Assembly: GCA_038502055.1 (NCBI GenBank) | Contig: JAXRKN010000031.1 | Location: forward strand, 868,001 to 932,000 | DNA: 64,000 bases | Source of the DNA: Tanytarsus gracilentus | Taxonomy: Eukaryota; Arthropoda; Insecta; Diptera; Chironomidae | Direction of reading: 5' to 3' | In this document: in pieces, positions 34,201-49,253 of the stretch | Layout: each line of letters begins with the position of its first letter | Numbering within the stretch: position 1 is the first letter of the stretch | Program-made: the position numbers and the translations under genes | The notes under the pieces: model-generated | Databases searched by the model: none | Seen by the model: the letters and a program-made list of their open reading frames with translations, nothing else | Told to the model about the DNA's origin: nothing

Positions 34201-37200
34201 TCGCGCTGTCTTTTTCAAAGCCATCACTCAGCAACACAGGTCGACAGCAGAGTCGAACGAAGAATATAATTAATAATTTTCGTCTTCCAGTTTGATTACA
34301 TGCGGGTGTAAAAGCATCAATTTAAAAAATTAAAAACCGTTACATTTTAAATTTTCATTCAATCATCAGCGTTTTTTTATTGACCTCATTCAGGTTTGTC
34401 AAAAAAACTTTTTAAAATCCCCTAATTGTCTGAAAACTGTCCATCATGTAAACAGAGCAAAAAAATATAATTAATTGAGATTTATTAAAATGTGTATCTT
34501 AAGTTTAAGTTCTCCTTCATACCATTGCGGCGGTAACGAGCGAGAATAAATTTCACGAAGGTTGTACGCAATTTTAAAAGAGGCTTATTAAGATGGATAA
34601 GGCATATTATAGCTACGAAGGTTGTGACCATATTTTTACGACAAAAGCGATTAAATTAAATCAAATAAAAGAAAATAATTTTTTCAATCTGCGGCATCAA
34701 AAATTTTATTCACAACAAAAAACCGGTTTTTAATAACCGAAAAGATTTAAAATATATCGTTAATTGTTTTATTAGTTAATTGAGATTTTATGGACTGAAC
34801 AAAAACTTTGATTGTGTCGTGAGAGCGCGCGCGATAATGTAAACATTATGACTCGACTTTCTCTTAAGCTCGTATTTAGTTTTGTAACTGATTAAAGACC
34901 AAGCAAAAAAATTATGTAAGAAATCATTTTTTTCCCTCAACAGTGATAGCACAATTTTCGCGTAGTAAGGAAAAGTTTATTAAATGAATTTGTAATTTGT
35001 ATTCGCGCACAATGTGTTTGACTTTTCTGAAAGGAGAAAAAACTTTTTCAAGTCGAAACATTTCCATAGCAAATGGCACCAGGTGTTTATATTGTGTATT
35101 TCCCTCACTGCCTCAATTACTACTGAATAAAGACGTCTTCATCCATCTTACATAAGTGAGTGAGCGAGGAAAAGAAAAAAAAATCTTTACGCCTTCATAT
35201 TTTCATTTGTTCCTTCAAGAATTTTCTCGAGAAAAAAAAGTTTTTACTTTAACTTAGAAGAACTTCTCTCGTCTCAATTTAATCTACATCGTCTTTAGTC
35301 TCTTCTCGGATGGTAAGCTGACATTGCCAATACAAAAAAATAGACCAAACCCACCCACAGTAAATTGTTCCTTCATTCACAGCTGTGCACATACACAAGC
35401 TGATTAGTGATGATTCACTAGCATCACACAGGTCTATTTATTCACCAATTTGTTATAAAGCACACACGCATGAGCATCATCCATCAGTCAATTGAACCTT
35501 GAGTGTAAATTTTGATTTGGGAAAAATTCGTTAAAGAAATATTTGAATTTTCTTTAAGTGTGTTAGTAAAGTTTTCAAATATTTGTCAACAAAAATAGTT
35601 TTTAAACTTATTGGAATATAATTTTTTAAATCCATTAAAAATGTAAACAAATAAATTTTTTGTTAAATATGACTATACTAACACCATTAACACTAATGAT
35701 AATGTAATTCAAAAATTTTTTAACGAATTTGCCTACAAATTTTTTAAAAATTCTCATGAAATGTAAGCTCATTTTGTCTATTACAGTTTATGCAATTTTC
35801 TTCTATTCTTCGAAATTCTTCAACATAGTGTACAAAAATATTTCTAAAAGCAACACAGCTCATATTTATCTCACTTAAATTGTATTAGATCACACACAGC
35901 ACCGAACATATACAAAAAAGTTAAATTATTCTGCATCACTAAGGCAGTAAATATTTACATGAGCGTGCGACATGAGAATTTGTCGATAAATGTATGAATT
36001 GCGTCATGTAATGAATACTTTTTTTGCCTCTCTCACTCACTCACTCCCATACAAGATTGTAATATCTTGTGTACTTAGCTCTCACTCTCTTTTTTTGCTG
36101 TTTATTCTTTTTTACTTCCATATTGAGCAAAGCCACAAATTGAGGTTTTCATATTTTTTTCTTCTTCTTTTTTCCTACATATATTCTCATCATCTCGTGA
36201 ACAATATGTGAATATGGTGTCTGCTTTAGTGAGTTCGAGTGGGAGACTGGAATTTATAATGAAAAATTTAGTTGATTTTATCGTAGATTTTTGCAAATAG
36301 ATGCGAATGTGAATTGTGATCCACTCAAGAAGATTTATTGAGGATTTTGTTAACAGTTTAAAGTAAAATATTTTAAGCGATTGTCAAAGTATTTTAAATC
36401 GTGTCAAAAAAATATTATTTTATATTTAGCGATTTTTTAAATTTAAATTTTTAATAAATTCAACTAAAATGTTCAAACCTTTAATTTCCAATATTAATGA
36501 CTTTTTTTGCCCCGAGAGCATCTCCGACTAATATTCATCAGGAAGCAAAAAACAGCTCAAGGTGAATTTTGTATATTTTTGCATTCACTCCGATCTCAAA
36601 ATGCCATTTACTGTCTTTTCATGTGAGTGAGGAATTATCATTAGATATTCAAATTTTTAGCACAAAACTGACCTTTATAAAAAAATATATAAAAGAGCTT
36701 TTATGGCAATTCCTCAACATTTTCAAAATTATCATAGCTCACATTGTGAATTTACTGCACTTTACGACACAGCAGATACTTATCGCATCAAATGGGCGTG
36801 TGTATTACATTAACATTTTTATGTTTTTCAATTTCGACTCTTTTCTATTGAGAGAGCAAACAAATCGACCACACGATTGCGATAAGGATAAAAGAGAGAG
36901 AGTCGGAAAAATTTATTTGCTTGGGCTCGCAACAAATTATCAGGAATATCTTTTTTCGACGGTGTTTGGGAGTCATGGGAACCATAAATGGATATGTTTA
37001 GGACAGGTTGAAGATTTATAGGATTGTGGGATGAAATTTAAATTAAAAATTTATCATACTGAAAACTTATTTGAGGGTTGTGAACTTTTTTTATCCTAAA
37101 ATTTAAATTTTTAAAATATTTCTCGATCATTTAAAAAAATCTCTCTTTATTTTCATCTGAAAAATTTTATAACCCCAGTAAGTTTTTTAAATCTAGAAAA

Positions 37201-40200
37201 ATTTCTTCAATCATCGCGTCAAATCACTATCAAGGGAATAAAAATAATATTTCCTCGCTCTGTAAAAAAATAATAAATTGAGTGTATATGTTTCACTAAG
37301 GCCGTTTCATCGTCGTATAAATCTCTGACATTCGAATGTTTTATTGATGTGATCGAATGGCATCAAAATAATTTTTTCTCTTTCTTTTCCACCTCCACTT
37401 CTCTTTCGTCATCACCATCAGAGTACCGGCATACATATCGAAAAAAAAGTAAGGTAGTTCAGCACGAAAAGAAGACCTCATAAATGGAATATCGGTGTTC
37501 ATAAGGAGAAAAAAGGAAAAAATGCGAGAAAGAAAGCGCAAAAATTTCTCGTTCAGTGATGACGATGAAAAAAGATAGAAGGAAGTTCGAGTACGAAAAA
37601 AAGAATCTGTTTTAATGTCGTTAATTGAACTGTGAAGGCACAGAAAAAAGAATACATAAAATTCAATAAAAGCAAAAAAGAGATGATGGAAGTGATTTAT
37701 GTGAATGTGAATGAGAAATATTTTGTGTGAAAAAAAATCAATGAGGAAAATATTTTCTCTCTGAAGAACTTTCATCGAGTGGATAATCATCGTCGCTCGA
37801 GTACTTGAAAATTTAAATTTGAGGTAAGCTTGAATTTTGATTTAATGAGGTTTTGATCATGGCCGGGGATTTAAAAAATTCTTTAAAATTATTTAAATCT
37901 TTCGAAATGATGACATTGCAATTTTCTTTGATTCGCCCCAATTTTAAACCGTAACCCACATTTCAATGACTCAACCGCAATTCCCTAGACATTTAATCAT
38001 TTTTCGTCACAAATGTCATAAACGACATAACGGTAAATCAGCACACAACCATGTCGATTGTAATGGCTCGAAATGAAATGAAGAAAAAAGTGTCAATGTC
38101 CGCAATTTTCACTCGGCGACACCTTCTATTGCTATTTGCACCTTTTTCAGCGAATCAATAATGTCTTCATCGGAATGACTAGTGGGAAGTTTTGATAAAG
38201 ATAATTATGAGATGTTTTGCAAATTTAAATGGACTTCGATAGATATGGCGCCAATTTTCTTTATGAGTTTTCAATGAATTTGACTAATATGGCGTGTGTT
38301 AATGACTGATTAAGAGATTTTTTGAGGTTGGTCAAAATTTTATGGTTGTATATTTTAAAATGGGTTTTACGTTCATAAATTTGAAGATTTTTTTATATTT
38401 TGCTTCATGTCAAATTTTATTATTCTTTATTAAAAATATTGTTATCAATTAATTATTTCACATTAATTAATTACATTGCATTATTTAACAAACTTGCAAT
38501 CTAATATTCAAGCAGACATGTAAGCTCAAATTGAAACCCTAAAAGCTCTGATCCCATTCAAAATAATTTGCAATGTAATTCAATATTCGGTTGAAGCCAT
38601 TTGAAAATTATTTTTAACTTCATTCGTATACTTTTTTTATTATTCACTAACGACCATTAGTTGTAACCATTTATAATTGGTAAAGGCAAGTCACACAACA
38701 TTCTGCATACACTTCTCACTATATCCCGCATAGAGAGCTCGGCTGGTTAACCATGGAAGAAAAGTTAACTTTCAAAAAAGCATTTTATATTTCTCTTTCG
38801 TAGTCCGGGTATTGCCTTTACCGCTGCTGAATGCTACTACTCGGTATGGGCAATGCGTTTATGCTCTCACTTTTTGTGGCTCTCACTCGGCTATTTTTGC
38901 CGTGCTTTGCAATCCGATAAGGTCGGATACTATGTGTACATTCCATCATGTATTGCCGATTAAGGGAAATCGATGGCTCTTTTCGGAACGTTATATATTG
39001 TGAGAGAGTTGGCAATGCCAAAGTTGGAAGTCAGTTCAAAGTTCTCTCTCAGTGCTAAATTACCCATTCCGAGTGTCTGATAATTATCATTATCAACTCG
39101 AGAGGATGTTGGGTGTGCTTTTTAATTAAAATCTTTTTGCTACTTTGTACTTTTTAGCATGATTTTGTGGAAAAGAGAAGTTAGTGACTGAAAGTTAAAT
39201 TAAAATTAAAATTTTATACGTTGAAGTCAATTTTTAATTTATGTTTCATTTTCTTTGTTTTTCCAATTTTTACTTATGAAATTCAAAATAATTCTTATTT
39301 TTGGATGTTGTTTAAATTTAGTTTAACTTGGAAATATTTGTTTCACTTTCAATTGTGTTCTAAACTTTAAAAAATTCAAAAAAGCGTTACATCACCATCA
39401 GTTTTTCTATCAAATTTTATTCCACTGATATTGCTTTCATTCTTTGTACCTATGACAACAATTGAAGACAGAAGGGTCAACATTCATTTGAATTAAATTA
39501 TTTTTTCTCATTGTTGCTCGCTCAATGCGCAAAAAAGGAAGTAAACAACGGCGAAAAAAGGTTAGGAAATGACAAATGATCATGTCAAGTGGCAATAATT
39601 CAAACTTTTTCTCTCTCTCGCGCTGATGATAAGGCAAAAAAGTCCCTCGTTAGACTATAAGTCGCGCTTCTTGTTTATATTATTTTTCAAAGGCATGCCG
39701 AGCCGGCTGTGAGGTCAATTTGCAATTTTAGCTCTCTCTCTTATCTCAATCAAATCATAATCAACTTGCTCCACATTTTTCTTCTCTCGATCTTACGCGA
39801 ACAAAAAACAAGTTTATGAAATTTCATAACAACAAGTTGCAATTTTTTTACTCTTAAAAATTTTGAAAGACACTTGAAGACTTTTTCTCACACCGGTGAG
39901 AGAATTTTAGAAGTGATGGGAAAAATATTTTTCGTGTGTTGCGTAATAAGTGGAATTAATTGTGTTAAATCTTGTTAATTACGTTTTTAAATTTAACGAC
40001 AACATTTTTAATAGAACTTGAATGATTAAGAATAGAATGAATAAAATTAACTCAACTAAAATTTCGAAAAATTGTTAGTCCGAAAGTTTATAAAAAAAGC
40101 TCAAAAATTTTCAATCACAAAAATAATTTAATAGATCTTAAAAATTAATTAACCGCCATCAAAAATCACATAACTTCCCGTCACCGCTCTCATTTCAAAA

Positions 40201-43000
40201 TTCTTCTTTACACCACAAACATTTTCCCGGCATTAAAGAAAATTATCTAACTCTCCAACTGGTTGGCACAGCTTGAGAAAAAATATTATTATTTTGTCAT
40301 TAGACATTCCTCAGGAAAGTGAGAGTAAACGAAACAATGCTTCTCACTCATAATTACTTCCAATTACCTACAAAGTATAATTAACACTTTAAATCGACTT
40401 CATTTTAGCATGCTGCCCTAATTAAAGAGTCTTCTTACGCAGAGAGGCCGGAGTAGACTGGTGAAAAAGTGCTTAATAGCTCTATAATTAAATCTTTTCG
40501 CTAAACGAATTATGATGCTATGAGCACGGCTCTCATTGTGTTCCTCCTCCGTCATCAACGTTAGAAGTCGGAAGTGTTTTCCGCTAAGTTACGCTTGTTA
40601 TTTCCATCATTTCAATTTGAATAGGAAGAAGTCTAAGGAGCTGCATGAAAAAATCAACGGATGAAAAATTAAGATTTAAAAAATATTTTAGAAATTTTTT
40701 GTTTTTTAAGAAGCGAAAATTTTTTATTTTTTTATTAAATTGCAAAAATTTCAAACCCTTTGCTATGAAGGACAAAACCTCCCACCACATCAGAGGAAGG
40801 AACATTTTAGTACTGCACGAAAAACTTGTTTCCGACTATGGGAAGCACTACAAAAAAGTACTTGAATTGGTTTCGATTTATTCTGCTTGTGTCTCCCATA
40901 AAAATGTGTCGAAAGCACTCGTACAGACGCGGCTAATGTTGAGGGGTTTCTTATGCAATGTCAAATGTATGTGAAGCAGTGCTCTCTTATTGTATTCTAT
41001 TCCAACTTCTTATTCACTTTTGCAATCTTTAATGTGTCTGAGTCAAAAATGCATGGGTAAAAAAAATATGACGTTGTTAGCGAATGCAGTCAGCTTGAAA
41101 AGTTCTCACAATTATTGGAAAATTCACTAGTTTTTGTTCTTTTAGTTGGCTGAGCAGCAAAAAAAAGCCACAAGAAGACTTTTTAATTATCATCAGTTGA
41201 TTTTGCAATTTTTATGAAATATTCTTGAGAGTTTTTTGATGAGTGAATTGAGATTTGAACTCAAAAAGTTTTTTTTGAGGTTTATTGAATTTTATAAAAC
41301 AATTTAAAAAAAATTAGAATTTCATGAAAAGTTAAAAAAGCTTACAAATTCTCAAGGATTAAATTTTATCAACCTTAGATTAGATTAAAATATTTAAATC
41401 CTAATCCAATGACTTTAAAATTAATAATTTAAATTTGCATTAGTTTTTATATTTTAGGCAGCTAATTAAATATTTTTAAATATTTGGCGACAAAGACTCG
41501 CCATTAGCGTCTAGCGACGCAGACAATGAGCAGCAAAATCATCGCAATTAAATTATGCAATCTCTAAGCTCATTCAAATTATCTTCTTCGTTTTCTTTCG
41601 TCTTGTTTCTTGGTCATTAAATGTCTTCACTTATGTTTCTATAAATTGCCACTCTCGATGGCATTCGATGAGTTTAAATACGATGTTGTGTAAGCTCATC
41701 TTTAAATTTCCATCTATAAAACTCTTTTGTGTGTCTCAAAAATTTAAAAAGTTAATAATAATCGAATAAAAAATTTATTGGGTGCCGCATGCCTAAGTTC
41801 GCACTCTTGATGCCATTCGTATGATAATTTTTTATTCAACCGAGGGTGGAAAAATATTTTTTGTGGGTTCTTCTCAAGCCTATGTGTTCAGATGAGTTGA
41901 AAAGGTTTTCAAAGTTGATATCGCGCAGAAATTCTGCAAATATGTTTCACGAACAAATTTATGACTTTAATCTCACTCGCAATTTTCACGCACAATGCCT
42001 AAAAATGATGTGAATTTTAATCCGAATTGTCATTGAAGTCAAATGCCGTGGCATAGGTGAAGGTTTGTTATCGTAGCAAAGTGCTTCAATATTTTTATTT
42101 TAACATTAAAAGTCAATTTTTTGCACCCCACGAAGAGACGAAAAAAGAAATTTGACTTCGCCATAACCATTTGCGAAAATATTTTCATTGCCAACCGCAC
42201 AAATTTGTGAATGTGAAGATTAAGGAAATTATTATTAAGAAAAAAAGGTTCGAAAGGTAAAAATGCAATGAGATTTGGGATTTTATGCTAATCTCGTAGA
42301 ATAAAAAAGAATTTAAGTGAAAAATGTTTAAAAAAGTTGAAATTAACTATAACTAACTCATGAATTTTTCTATTAAAATTTAGGATTCGAACCTAATTTT
42401 TTTCATTTAATTTTATCAATTTTAATTTTAATTGTGCAGATTTGGAATTTAAACTAATTTATTCTAAATTTTCTTTAAAGTATTTAAAATTTCATTCTTC
42501 AAATTGGATCACAACTTTATTTTTGTTGTCAGAGGATTTGCGAAGTCTTAGAGTGAATTTAATGTAAATTTTGCTTAAACTCTCGAAGAGAAATCACAAA
42601 AAAAACTCTTTCAATTGTGGAAGTCGTTGAAGTGATTTTTTTAGGGATTTAATCATCATCTACCCACTTTCTTCCTCGTCTCTAAATTTTCTTCAATTTT
42701 AATTGAATTTAAAACATTTTCCATTCAATGTTCGATTTTCTCCTGGTGACAGCAGCTCGAGATTTATTTTCTTAGAATTTTCCTTCCAATGCATTTCATG
42801 GACATTACACACAAATGGATTATTTACGATTCAATGTGTTCACTTCAAATTCTAAAGTGCATTTAAGTGAGTGCGAGTGTGGTTTCATCGAGACTCTTTT
42901 CTAGATTTCACTCGTGAACTATTTTCCGATATCGGTCGCATCATAATTTATTCAAAGCATCTCTCGAGACATCTGTGACTGACTATTTTCAGGTCTGAAT
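31286..43000. other. Long gene-poor region, part 1
   Basis: No coding exon could be supported on either strand. Open frames such as 36569-37021 (+) and 37341-37790 (-) have lopsided compositions rich in Phe, Ser and Lys that reflect AT-rich DNA. A CT/GC microsatellite lies around 33541-33565. The sequence around 38810-39020 is less AT-rich than its surroundings and might be a regulatory island; this is not established. Confidence 0.45.
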
Positions 43001-46000
43001 TTGAACAACTTGAGATTTAGTGTGCTGTGTGGATGATAAGGACATTCGAGCATGTGTGTGTCACTCACATAAATTGAATTAATTGAAAAGTCTTTCAACG
43101 CATCTCACACACAGAACAGAAAGCATGGCTTACATCTAGATTGATGACACGGATCACCATCATGACCTCTTTCACTTCTTTTTCATCCATCTTCACAAAA
43201 AATCTTATGCAGAAATATGTTTAGAACCTCATAAAGCTTCATCATCTCATTTTCGCATATTTTTTTGGCTTAACTCAAGAAAACCTTTCTTAACTCTTCA
43301 CATGACAAAAAACTTTTTTGTGTGATTGAGATTTTTTATAAAAATTTTACTTTTCTCATCTTAAATCAAATTTTCGAGTGCTGAATGATGTTGACAAAGT
43401 TCTTGTTTTCTTCTTCTTTATTTAAACTCTTCTTGTTTCACTTCCATCGTGTACATCAACTCCCATTGGGACATTACTGAAATGTGTGTGTGTGTGTCTA
43501 TGGATTTTGGTGTGGTCGTAGCCAGTTGTGTACTTGACGTGTCTTGCATTTAAATTAAGTTTCTTCTTCTTCCATTTTTCGTCATTCTTTGTCACAATTT
43601 ATTTCTTCTTCTTTTGTTTATTTTAAAATTCGTTGAGATTTTTTCAACTCGTTCGTAAAAAAGGTCTCGAAGTCACTTTTTTATATTCTTTAAGGCACAA
43701 CAATTGCATGACAAAAGAATTTCTTTTATTCACTTTTAAAAGGCAATTCGACATTGAAAAGAATGAAAGAAAAAATCAAAGTTAATTTTTATTTTTAATC
43801 CCTTAAAATTTTTCGTGACATTTGTTCGAAAATTGCTATAAAGAAATTTATCAAAATTTTCAAGGTCTTGAATGAATTTTCATCATCATTAATTCACTTA
43901 ATTTTTCTCCCCATCAAGAATTTCTTTCGTCATTAGAATTTCCTAAAGAGCAAAGTGTGAAAATCTTCAAGAATTTCCGCTTGTCTAAAATTAACATAAA
44001 AAGTGAATGACGAAAAAACTTGCCACAGTTTTTTCTCTTTTGATATTTTTCAATGAATTTTCACTACTAAAAATCACCGCAGCGAAAAAGATGAAAATTT
44101 TAGGAGTTGACTGCAAGTTAAAAATAGTTCGAGTGATGCCACTTTGTTGCTGTTGTTTTCTCACTCAAATTTTGATGATTTTCTTAAATATTTCCTCTCA
44201 CTCACTCGGTCGATGATTCTCGAGTTTTGAGTTTGGAGAAAATTAAGACGAAATAATTTTCTGTCATCGTAAATTCATCCGTCAGTCATTCAACATGGCG
44301 ATCATGTTATGATGGATAAAATTTGATATTAATTTAATTTTTCATCTTTCTGTCTCAACTGAAAATCATCATCGAGCATCAAGTTATAAAAAATTAAATT
44401 AAGAAAAATTTTCGTTATATTTTTGGGTTCGAAATAAAACTGACTCAAACTCGAATGTCACAAGTGATAAAATTCAATCACAATCGTTCGCTTGATGAAG
44501 CATAAAAAATCCGCGGTGGCGCCTAGAAAAAATTAATAGTAGTGCAAAAAGTAATTTTCTGATGTAAATTAACGAATGATTAATTGAGTGCCACCAAAAT
44601 GCCTCGAGATCAGTCCATAAACCACAAAGTAGTTGCACACTTCAAATGAGATCAGAAATCGACCATGAAAATTACACTCAACACGTGTTAGCGCTTTAAT
44701 TTATGATTTAATCTTCATCCAGTTAAAAAATATTGAACCAACACGTGCTCGCAAGTCGAGATGAAAAAAAGTCTCAAATTTGTTTCTCACAAATGCACAC
44801 ATTAAAGAAATTTTAAATGTATCGACGACAGAAATACAAGAAAAAAATATTCGATTTGACCCACATTTCCACTCTCAACCACAAAAGAGTCACACACAAG
44901 CCAAATTCGTTCCATTCAAATTTTTTTCATGCCTGAATAAGAAAATATTTTTCTCACTAAATTTCACACTTCGGCTTTGTTGCAACTTTTTCGATTGAAT
45001 TTACTTGTAAACAAAATTTTGTATGCGAATTATTGGAGAAGAAGAATTCTTTTATGGATTTGACGTGTGGGTGATTTTGATTAAAATCTTGAGGGTAAAT
45101 TAAGAAAAATTTAAATAAATTTCTTCAAATATTTCAAATTGTGGCCAAAACAAAAATATTTTTTTAAATCTCTTCAAATTTATTTACACACACCGAGAGT
45201 AACAAATCCAGTAATTCCAAATATGTTGAAAATAAATAAAAAAATTTCCTCTCCCGCTTTTATTTTCACTCAACGACAAACGTGCAACAATCAACCAACA
45301 GCACTCAACATTGCATCATGATCAAACATTGAGAACTTCTTTCTTTTTCTCCTCAATTCCTCATCACATGAAAGCAAGATCGTGCTCATGAACGCTCAAT
45401 TGAAGCTGCTCAATAGTTTCTGACTCGAGTAAATTTCCATTCACGTTTTTTCTTCATCAAAGCTGAACACACAAAAGAGAAGAAGAGAACGCTTCATAAT
45501 AGCTCAATAATATTATTGAGAAACACATAAATCAATAAATAAGAAAATTTCGTAAAATATTTGTTCACAAGATAAAAAGAGCAATAAAAAATTTGAAATT
45601 AAGACACAGAAATAAGAGATGAAAAAATACTTTTTTTTTCTTTTGTTGTTTGGCGGCGGCATTGACAAATGGCTTTGTTGAAGGGAACTGAAAATGAAGC
45701 GAAGTTCATCAATTTTGGTATTTTTAAATGAACGAATGTATGAAGCAGAAAATTAAGTAAAATTTTCAAAGATTCGATTTGTGATCTAAAATTCTGAATT
45801 GATTTTTAAAAAACTTCCCAACAAAAAAAACGCATGGAAAATATATTTTTTAATTAATCGAAATGCGTATCATCCATTAATTAATTAATCCAATTCTTGA
45901 TCGATGTTTGACATAATTGAATCGTCTCGAGCACAATGCTTCACACTCAGATAGGCAATTTGAAAAATCTTCGGCATTTTTCACTCATTGTGAGTGACGG

Positions 46001-48207
46001 AAGAAGAGAAGGTGGTTTTCAATGTAAACAATAAGCAAGATAAATTGAAGGCGCTTCAGCTTCAGCCAAGAGCAATGACGACAAAACCCACGCGTTGGGG
46101 AAAATGACGATAATTTTTTTCTCTTCCGAGAATTTAATTTCAACGTTGCAGCAACTCGTGTCGTCTAGCAATCTTCTCATGTTTATACACTTTTAAAAAT
46201 GTGTGTTCGCTGCTATAAATAATCACTCTCGCTTGTGCCATTTCGGAGGGAATTTTTTCCATCTCGCTTTAGCGTAAATTTTAGAGTGACTGCAAGCCAA
46301 CAAATATTCTTTTTTTTCTATGAATGAATCGAGAGAAAATAAATTGTGCGGTTGTGACGTTCGAGAGTATTTTAAAATTTCAAATTTATGGCAAGTGGCG
46401 GGCGAGTAAAAAATTCAACTTTATAGTGCGGCAATCGACTGGCCCCACAGGCGTTTAATGGAGTGAAGCGAACAAAAAGTCAAACTTCCGTTTCGCCTTT
46501 TGCGTTTGACATCTTTTAAGTTAGAAATATAAAAAAAAATTATGTTACTGGGTGGAAAATAATTTATGCTGGCGAAAAAAGGGTTTCATTTAAATTTTTA
46601 CCATCGTCGACACTTTTTTTATTTTCGAGGAAATTAATGAATCTAATAACTTAATTTTGCTTCACTAATTGTTTCCTCCACAGCACGTGGTCGTGATTGT
46701 TTTTGAAAAGAGATGTTCATTAAAACTAATAGGCAGACTTGATATTAAAGTCAAAATATTTTGAGTTTTTGAGATGTTTATGAGATCACGATTTGGGTGT
46801 TGCTTTCGTCAAAAATTCTAATTTTAATCGAGGAATTAATTTGTCAAAAATTTATAAACACGAAAATTTATTGAATTGCGGAAGAAGATTTAAAAAAAAA
46901 TCAAATTTCAATTTGCTGTCAACCAACCAAAAATTAAGTTTACTTATTAATTTAAGGTCTGTTTGATAAAATGAAAATCTCTCAAAGTCTCAGTTCTTGG
47001 AAACTCACTAATTACATTTTACGGATTCGGCAAAAAAATCTCTCAAATCGATCCGCTTCCACCTGATTGAATTTAGCATCGAAACCCTCTAACAAAAATC
47101 CCATGGCAATAATTTATTAAGTGCTTTGCTTAAGTAAGCACATTTTATTATCTTCCAAATTTCTAATTAACAATCTTAACATTCCACGATGTTTACAAAA
47201 GTAATTCTGCTGATGACCACAACTAATGGCATAATTTACGAAGCTCCATCATAATTAATTAATCAACAATTATCAAATCTTAAGAGTGTGTGAGTGTGCA
47301 TCCACTTAAGTTGTTGTCTTATTTCACGCTAATCTCATCATCAAAATCAACAAACATTTATCATCGTCATACAAGAGCCTGAGCACACATGAGAAAATAG
47401 GAAAAGTTTACAAAATCATAATTGCTTTGCACTCTCTCGCTCACTCGCACGCTAAACTCGGTAGATGTTTTTTCATCTCTTCTCGCAAAGAGGAAGCGTA
47501 GGGAGAAAAGTGAGAAAAATAAACGGAAATAAACATTTTCGTGCGACAGAAAAAGAAGCGCGAAATTTATTTATGGTCCCGACCGACATACACACATCCT
47601 TCAAAACGGCAAAAAGCAGAGAGCTGAAAATCTTATTTCTTCTCATTACTGTCGCAACACATTCAGCAAGATTGTCTCATTTCGTCTAATTGAATTTGTT
47701 AGCAGTCACATTGCTTTATCACATGGCTTGAGTTTTTCGTGTATATTCAGTTGAATGCTCGATACTTGAACTCGAGAGGAGTGAAGTTGGGACTGAGAAT
47801 TATGTTGATGATTTTATAAAGTTTTGGTTTGGAGAATGAAATAGATTTTCATTTTGATTTAAATTTAACTGTTGAAGTTAAATAAAAAGAACGATTCAAA
47901 AATGAAACAATTTAAATTTTTGTTTCAGTAAAGTTTTATTTTTCATCACGCGATTTTTATAAATCATCTTCAATAAACAAAACAGTCTAAAATGTCACCA
48001 ATCAGTCACAAAACTCCCAATCCACCCTAATGATAAAATAAGCATTGCTCATTTAATTAATGTAACATGTCACTCGCAAGCGAGATAGACAAAAAGCAGA
48101 AATTGGGTGAAAAAACTTTTCGAGCATTTTTTTTATTTACACATTCAACAGAGCGCAAATTGTGAATTGAAAAAAGTAGGAAAAAATTTTCACCCCACGT
48201 GTTTGCC
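43001..48207. other. Long gene-poor region, part 2
   Basis: Continues the gene-poor interval. A (GT)n microsatellite sits at about 43485-43500. Short open frames (for example 44007-44216, 47465-47689) lack any recognisable domain or splice support. It could contain distal regulatory sequence or 5' untranslated exons of the FRMPD4-like gene to the right. Confidence 0.45.
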
Positions 48208-48235
48208 GTGTAACCCACTTGGAACAGATCAGTAT

Positions 48236-48385
48236 TGGCTTCCCCTTTGGCTTCCCCTTCTGGCCTCCCCTTTTGGCTTCCCAAAAATGGCTTCCCAAAA
48301 ATGGCTTCCCAAAATGGCTTCCCAAAATTGCTTCCCAAATTGGCTTCCCAAATTGGCTTCCCAAATTGGCTTCCCAAAATGGCTT
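48236..48385. repeat. TGGCTTCCCAAAA tandem repeat
   Basis: About ten imperfect copies, period 13-15. Part of the element 48208-49253. Confidence 0.85.
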
Positions 48386-48399
48386 CCCACTTTTTCGCT

Positions 48400-48685
48400 G
48401 TGTTTCTTTTCATTGTTTTCATTTTCCACTGTTTCATTTTCCATTTTTCATTTTCCATTGTGTTCCTTATCCTTTTTTCATTTTCCATTGTTTTCATTTT
48501 CCCTGTGTTCCATTTTCCATTGTGTTTCATTTTCCATTTTTATTTTCCATTGTTTTCATTTTCCATTGTGTTCATTTTCCATTGCGTTCCATTTTCCATT
48601 GTGTTCCATTTTCCACTATGTTTCATTTTCCAATGTGTTCCATTTTCCACTGTGTTCCATTTTCCACAGTGTTCCATTTTCAGAT
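48400..48685. repeat. CATTTTCCATTGTGTTC tandem repeat
   Basis: Imperfect copies, period about 19-20, containing TTTTCCATT throughout. Lies directly after the preceding repeat. Confidence 0.85.
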
Positions 48686-49253
48686 CCATGCCAATCGATT
48701 CCTGGTCAAATTACGAGTTCAATGAGGTACATGAAGCCATACTTTTAAAAATGGACATTAGTGGCATTCCTTGGACACTCCTGGCCGGCCGTGACGGTCA
48801 TTCTTCAAAAATCATCAATGCTAATCAATTCCTGATGCAATTACGAGTTCAACGAGGTACATGAAGCCATACTTTTAAAAAATGGCATTGGGGCCTACTG
48901 GCCGGCACTGATGGACATTGGTGGCACTCTTGGATGGCCATGATAGACATTCCTCAAATATCATCAATGCCTTTCGATTCCTGATACAAATACGAGTTCA
49001 ACGACATACATGAAGCCATATAACAGGAAATTTGTATGAAAAATGGCATTTAGGGCTGTCCATGGCACGACCTGTGGTCATGACCCTCATAATTCCTAAA
49101 ATGGCCGAATCTAAATTCATAGACCTACCATTTGGCGAAAACTAGAAGTCTCTAGCTATCTCAGGAGCCGAGATCTCGATGGAACAGACGGACAGACGGA
49201 CAGACGGACGGAAATAGGCGCATATAAGTGTTACACCACTTTGTGGGTTACAC

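Larger units (their letters stand above)
48208..49253. mobile_element. Candidate nonautonomous TIR element built of tandem repeats
   Basis: The block starts at 48208 with GTGTAACCCAC and ends at 49253 with GTGGGTTACAC, an 11-base terminal inverted repeat. Inside, in order: about ten copies of a 13-15 base unit, TGGCTTCCCAAAA and variants (48236-48385); about 15 copies of a unit related to CATTTTCCATTGTGTTC (48400-48685); three copies of a ~130-150 base unit that share ACGAGTTCAA and TACATGAAGCCATA, starting near 48691, 48821 and 48971; and a short GACGGACA tandem repeat (49185-49215). It has no transposase gene. No target-site duplication is obvious. The long repetitive frames on both strands here are repeat read-through. 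Confidence 0.6.

Noticed and set aside
36569..37790. Two ~150-residue frames in the gene-poor region
   Set aside because: Composition is lopsided (Phe, Ser, Lys, His) as expected of AT-rich non-coding DNA; no helix pattern, motif or splice partner convincing.
40645..40974. 109-residue frame
   Set aside because: Lys/Phe-rich opening from AT runs, no recognisable family; nothing at splice level supports it.
48107..48864. Long open frames on both strands encoding Phe/Pro/Trp-rich repeats
   Set aside because: They read straight through the TGGCTTCCCAAAA and CATTTTCCATT repeats; composition and period explain them.
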